This document shows positions 63,785 to 64,000 of a stretch of DNA of 64,000 nt, one piece after another. The notes beneath the pieces are model-generated. The model did not search any database. It was not told the DNA's origin and worked only from the letters and a program-made list of their open reading frames with translations. How positions within the stretch are numbered: position 1 is the stretch's first letter; each line of letters begins with the position of its first letter. The stretch is from Georgenia sp. EYE_87 (GTDB taxonomy: Bacteria > Actinomycetota > Actinomycetes > Actinomycetales > Actinomycetaceae): positions 1 through 64,000 of the forward strand of contig NZ_JAHXNL010000017.1 in the NCBI RefSeq assembly GCF_023148685.1, in the 5' to 3' direction. The translations under genes were made by a program, and so were the position numbers.

Positions 63785-64000
63785 GTGGCAACTCCCGACG
63801 GCCTGACGATCACCGGCGAGATGAACGAGCGGTACGAGGAGGTGCTCACCCCCGCGGCGCTCGACCTCATCGCCTCGCTGCACCGCCAGCTCAACGGGCG
63901 CCGCCTCGAGCTGCTCGAGGCGCGGCGCCGGCGGGTCGCCGACCTCGCCGACAGCGGCACGCTGGACTTCCTGCCCGAGACCAGGCACATCCGCGAGGAC
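63785..64000 (+). CDS. aceB: malate synthase A, N-terminal part (3' end outside window)
   Basis: Malate synthase condenses glyoxylate with acetyl-CoA. Only 72 codons are present from GTG 63785 to the window end. They read LTPAALDLIASLHRQLNG, then RRLELLEARRRRVADLADSGTLDFLPETRHIRED, which matches the conserved start of malate synthase A (LH-N-R-LL-R-RQ-DFLPET-IR). The GTG lies 13 bases after a TTCC/GAAA operator and is preceded by the AGAGAG purine stretch seen before hyi, so expression is probably co-regulated with the glyoxylate operon. No stop codon is seen; the frame runs off the end of the window. Confidence 0.9.
   Translation, partial: MATPDGLTITGEMNERYEEVLTPAALDLIASLHRQLNGRRLELLEARRRRVADLADSGTLDFLPETRHIRED

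Overview
This window is about 64 kb of very GC-rich DNA with dense coding on both strands, many GTG starts and frequent 1-4 base stop/start overlaps. The gene set (two WhiB proteins, mycoredoxin, UvrD2 with an HRDC tail, PdtaS-type kinase, DUF2342, UPF0182, DUF2505, PPA1309) points to an actinobacterium. The combination with EhuBCDA, a urate/allantoin/glyoxylate cluster and a long LigA suggests a soil-type Micrococcales-like organism; I cannot fix the genus. The window looks like ordinary chromosome: no transposase, integrase, phage block, CRISPR array or rRNA was seen. One tRNA (initiator Met) is present.

Layout. 1-2.4 kb: the tail of a DUF222/HNH endonuclease-like gene, a SnoaL-like protein and nudC. 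2.35-14.2 kb: a block typical of actinobacteria with mycoredoxin, uvrD2, whiB7 behind an attenuator leader, an orphan ThiF/E1-like protein, DUF2342, a PDZ-Lon membrane protease (YlbL type), a PPA1309-family protein and UPF0182. 14.3-25.8 kb: tRNA-fMet, a VOC dioxygenase with an operator over its promoter, thyA-folA, hsp20 under CIRCE (plus a HAIR-like site), a flavodoxin-like protein, the coupled osmC/EcsC-like/aldo-keto reductase operon, zwf, DUF2505, pdtaS and whiB1. 25.8-35 kb (minus strand): a NarL-type two-component system, a MacB-like ABC pair, and a large orphan FHA-FtsK/EccC-like ATPase. 35-41.3 kb: ehuBCDA for ectoine uptake, then an ABC exporter divergent from a His-rich MarR regulator. 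41.3-52.4 kb: ligA, small VOC and GNAT proteins, a phospholipase-D type cardiolipin synthase, gatCAB, an ACT-domain malic enzyme and a DoxX protein.

52.5-64 kb holds the most coherent system: degradation of urate through allantoin to glyoxylate, then use of the glyoxylate. uraD-uraH-uox turn urate into allantoin. hyi-glxR-gcl-glxK-allB-bcp open the allantoin ring and convert glyoxylate, via tartronate semialdehyde, to 2-phosphoglycerate. Malate synthase (cut by the window end) takes glyoxylate into the TCA cycle. An IclR/AllR-type regulator sits in the middle, divergent from a CitE-like DUF6986 protein of unknown function. A composite motif of three short half-sites (GGAA, TTCC, GAAA, about ten bases apart) lies in front of all four promoters, so I infer a single regulon. 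The allantoate-processing steps (allantoicase or allantoate amidohydrolase, ureidoglycolate lyase) are not in the window, which makes DUF6986 an interesting candidate.

Regulation visible in the sequence also includes many probable leaderless promoters (a TANNNT-like -10 box six or seven bases before a GTG or ATG), the whiB7 uORF and attenuator, CIRCE on hsp20, and perfect hairpin terminators after malic enzyme, tRNA-fMet, mycoredoxin/nudC and pdtaS/whiB1.
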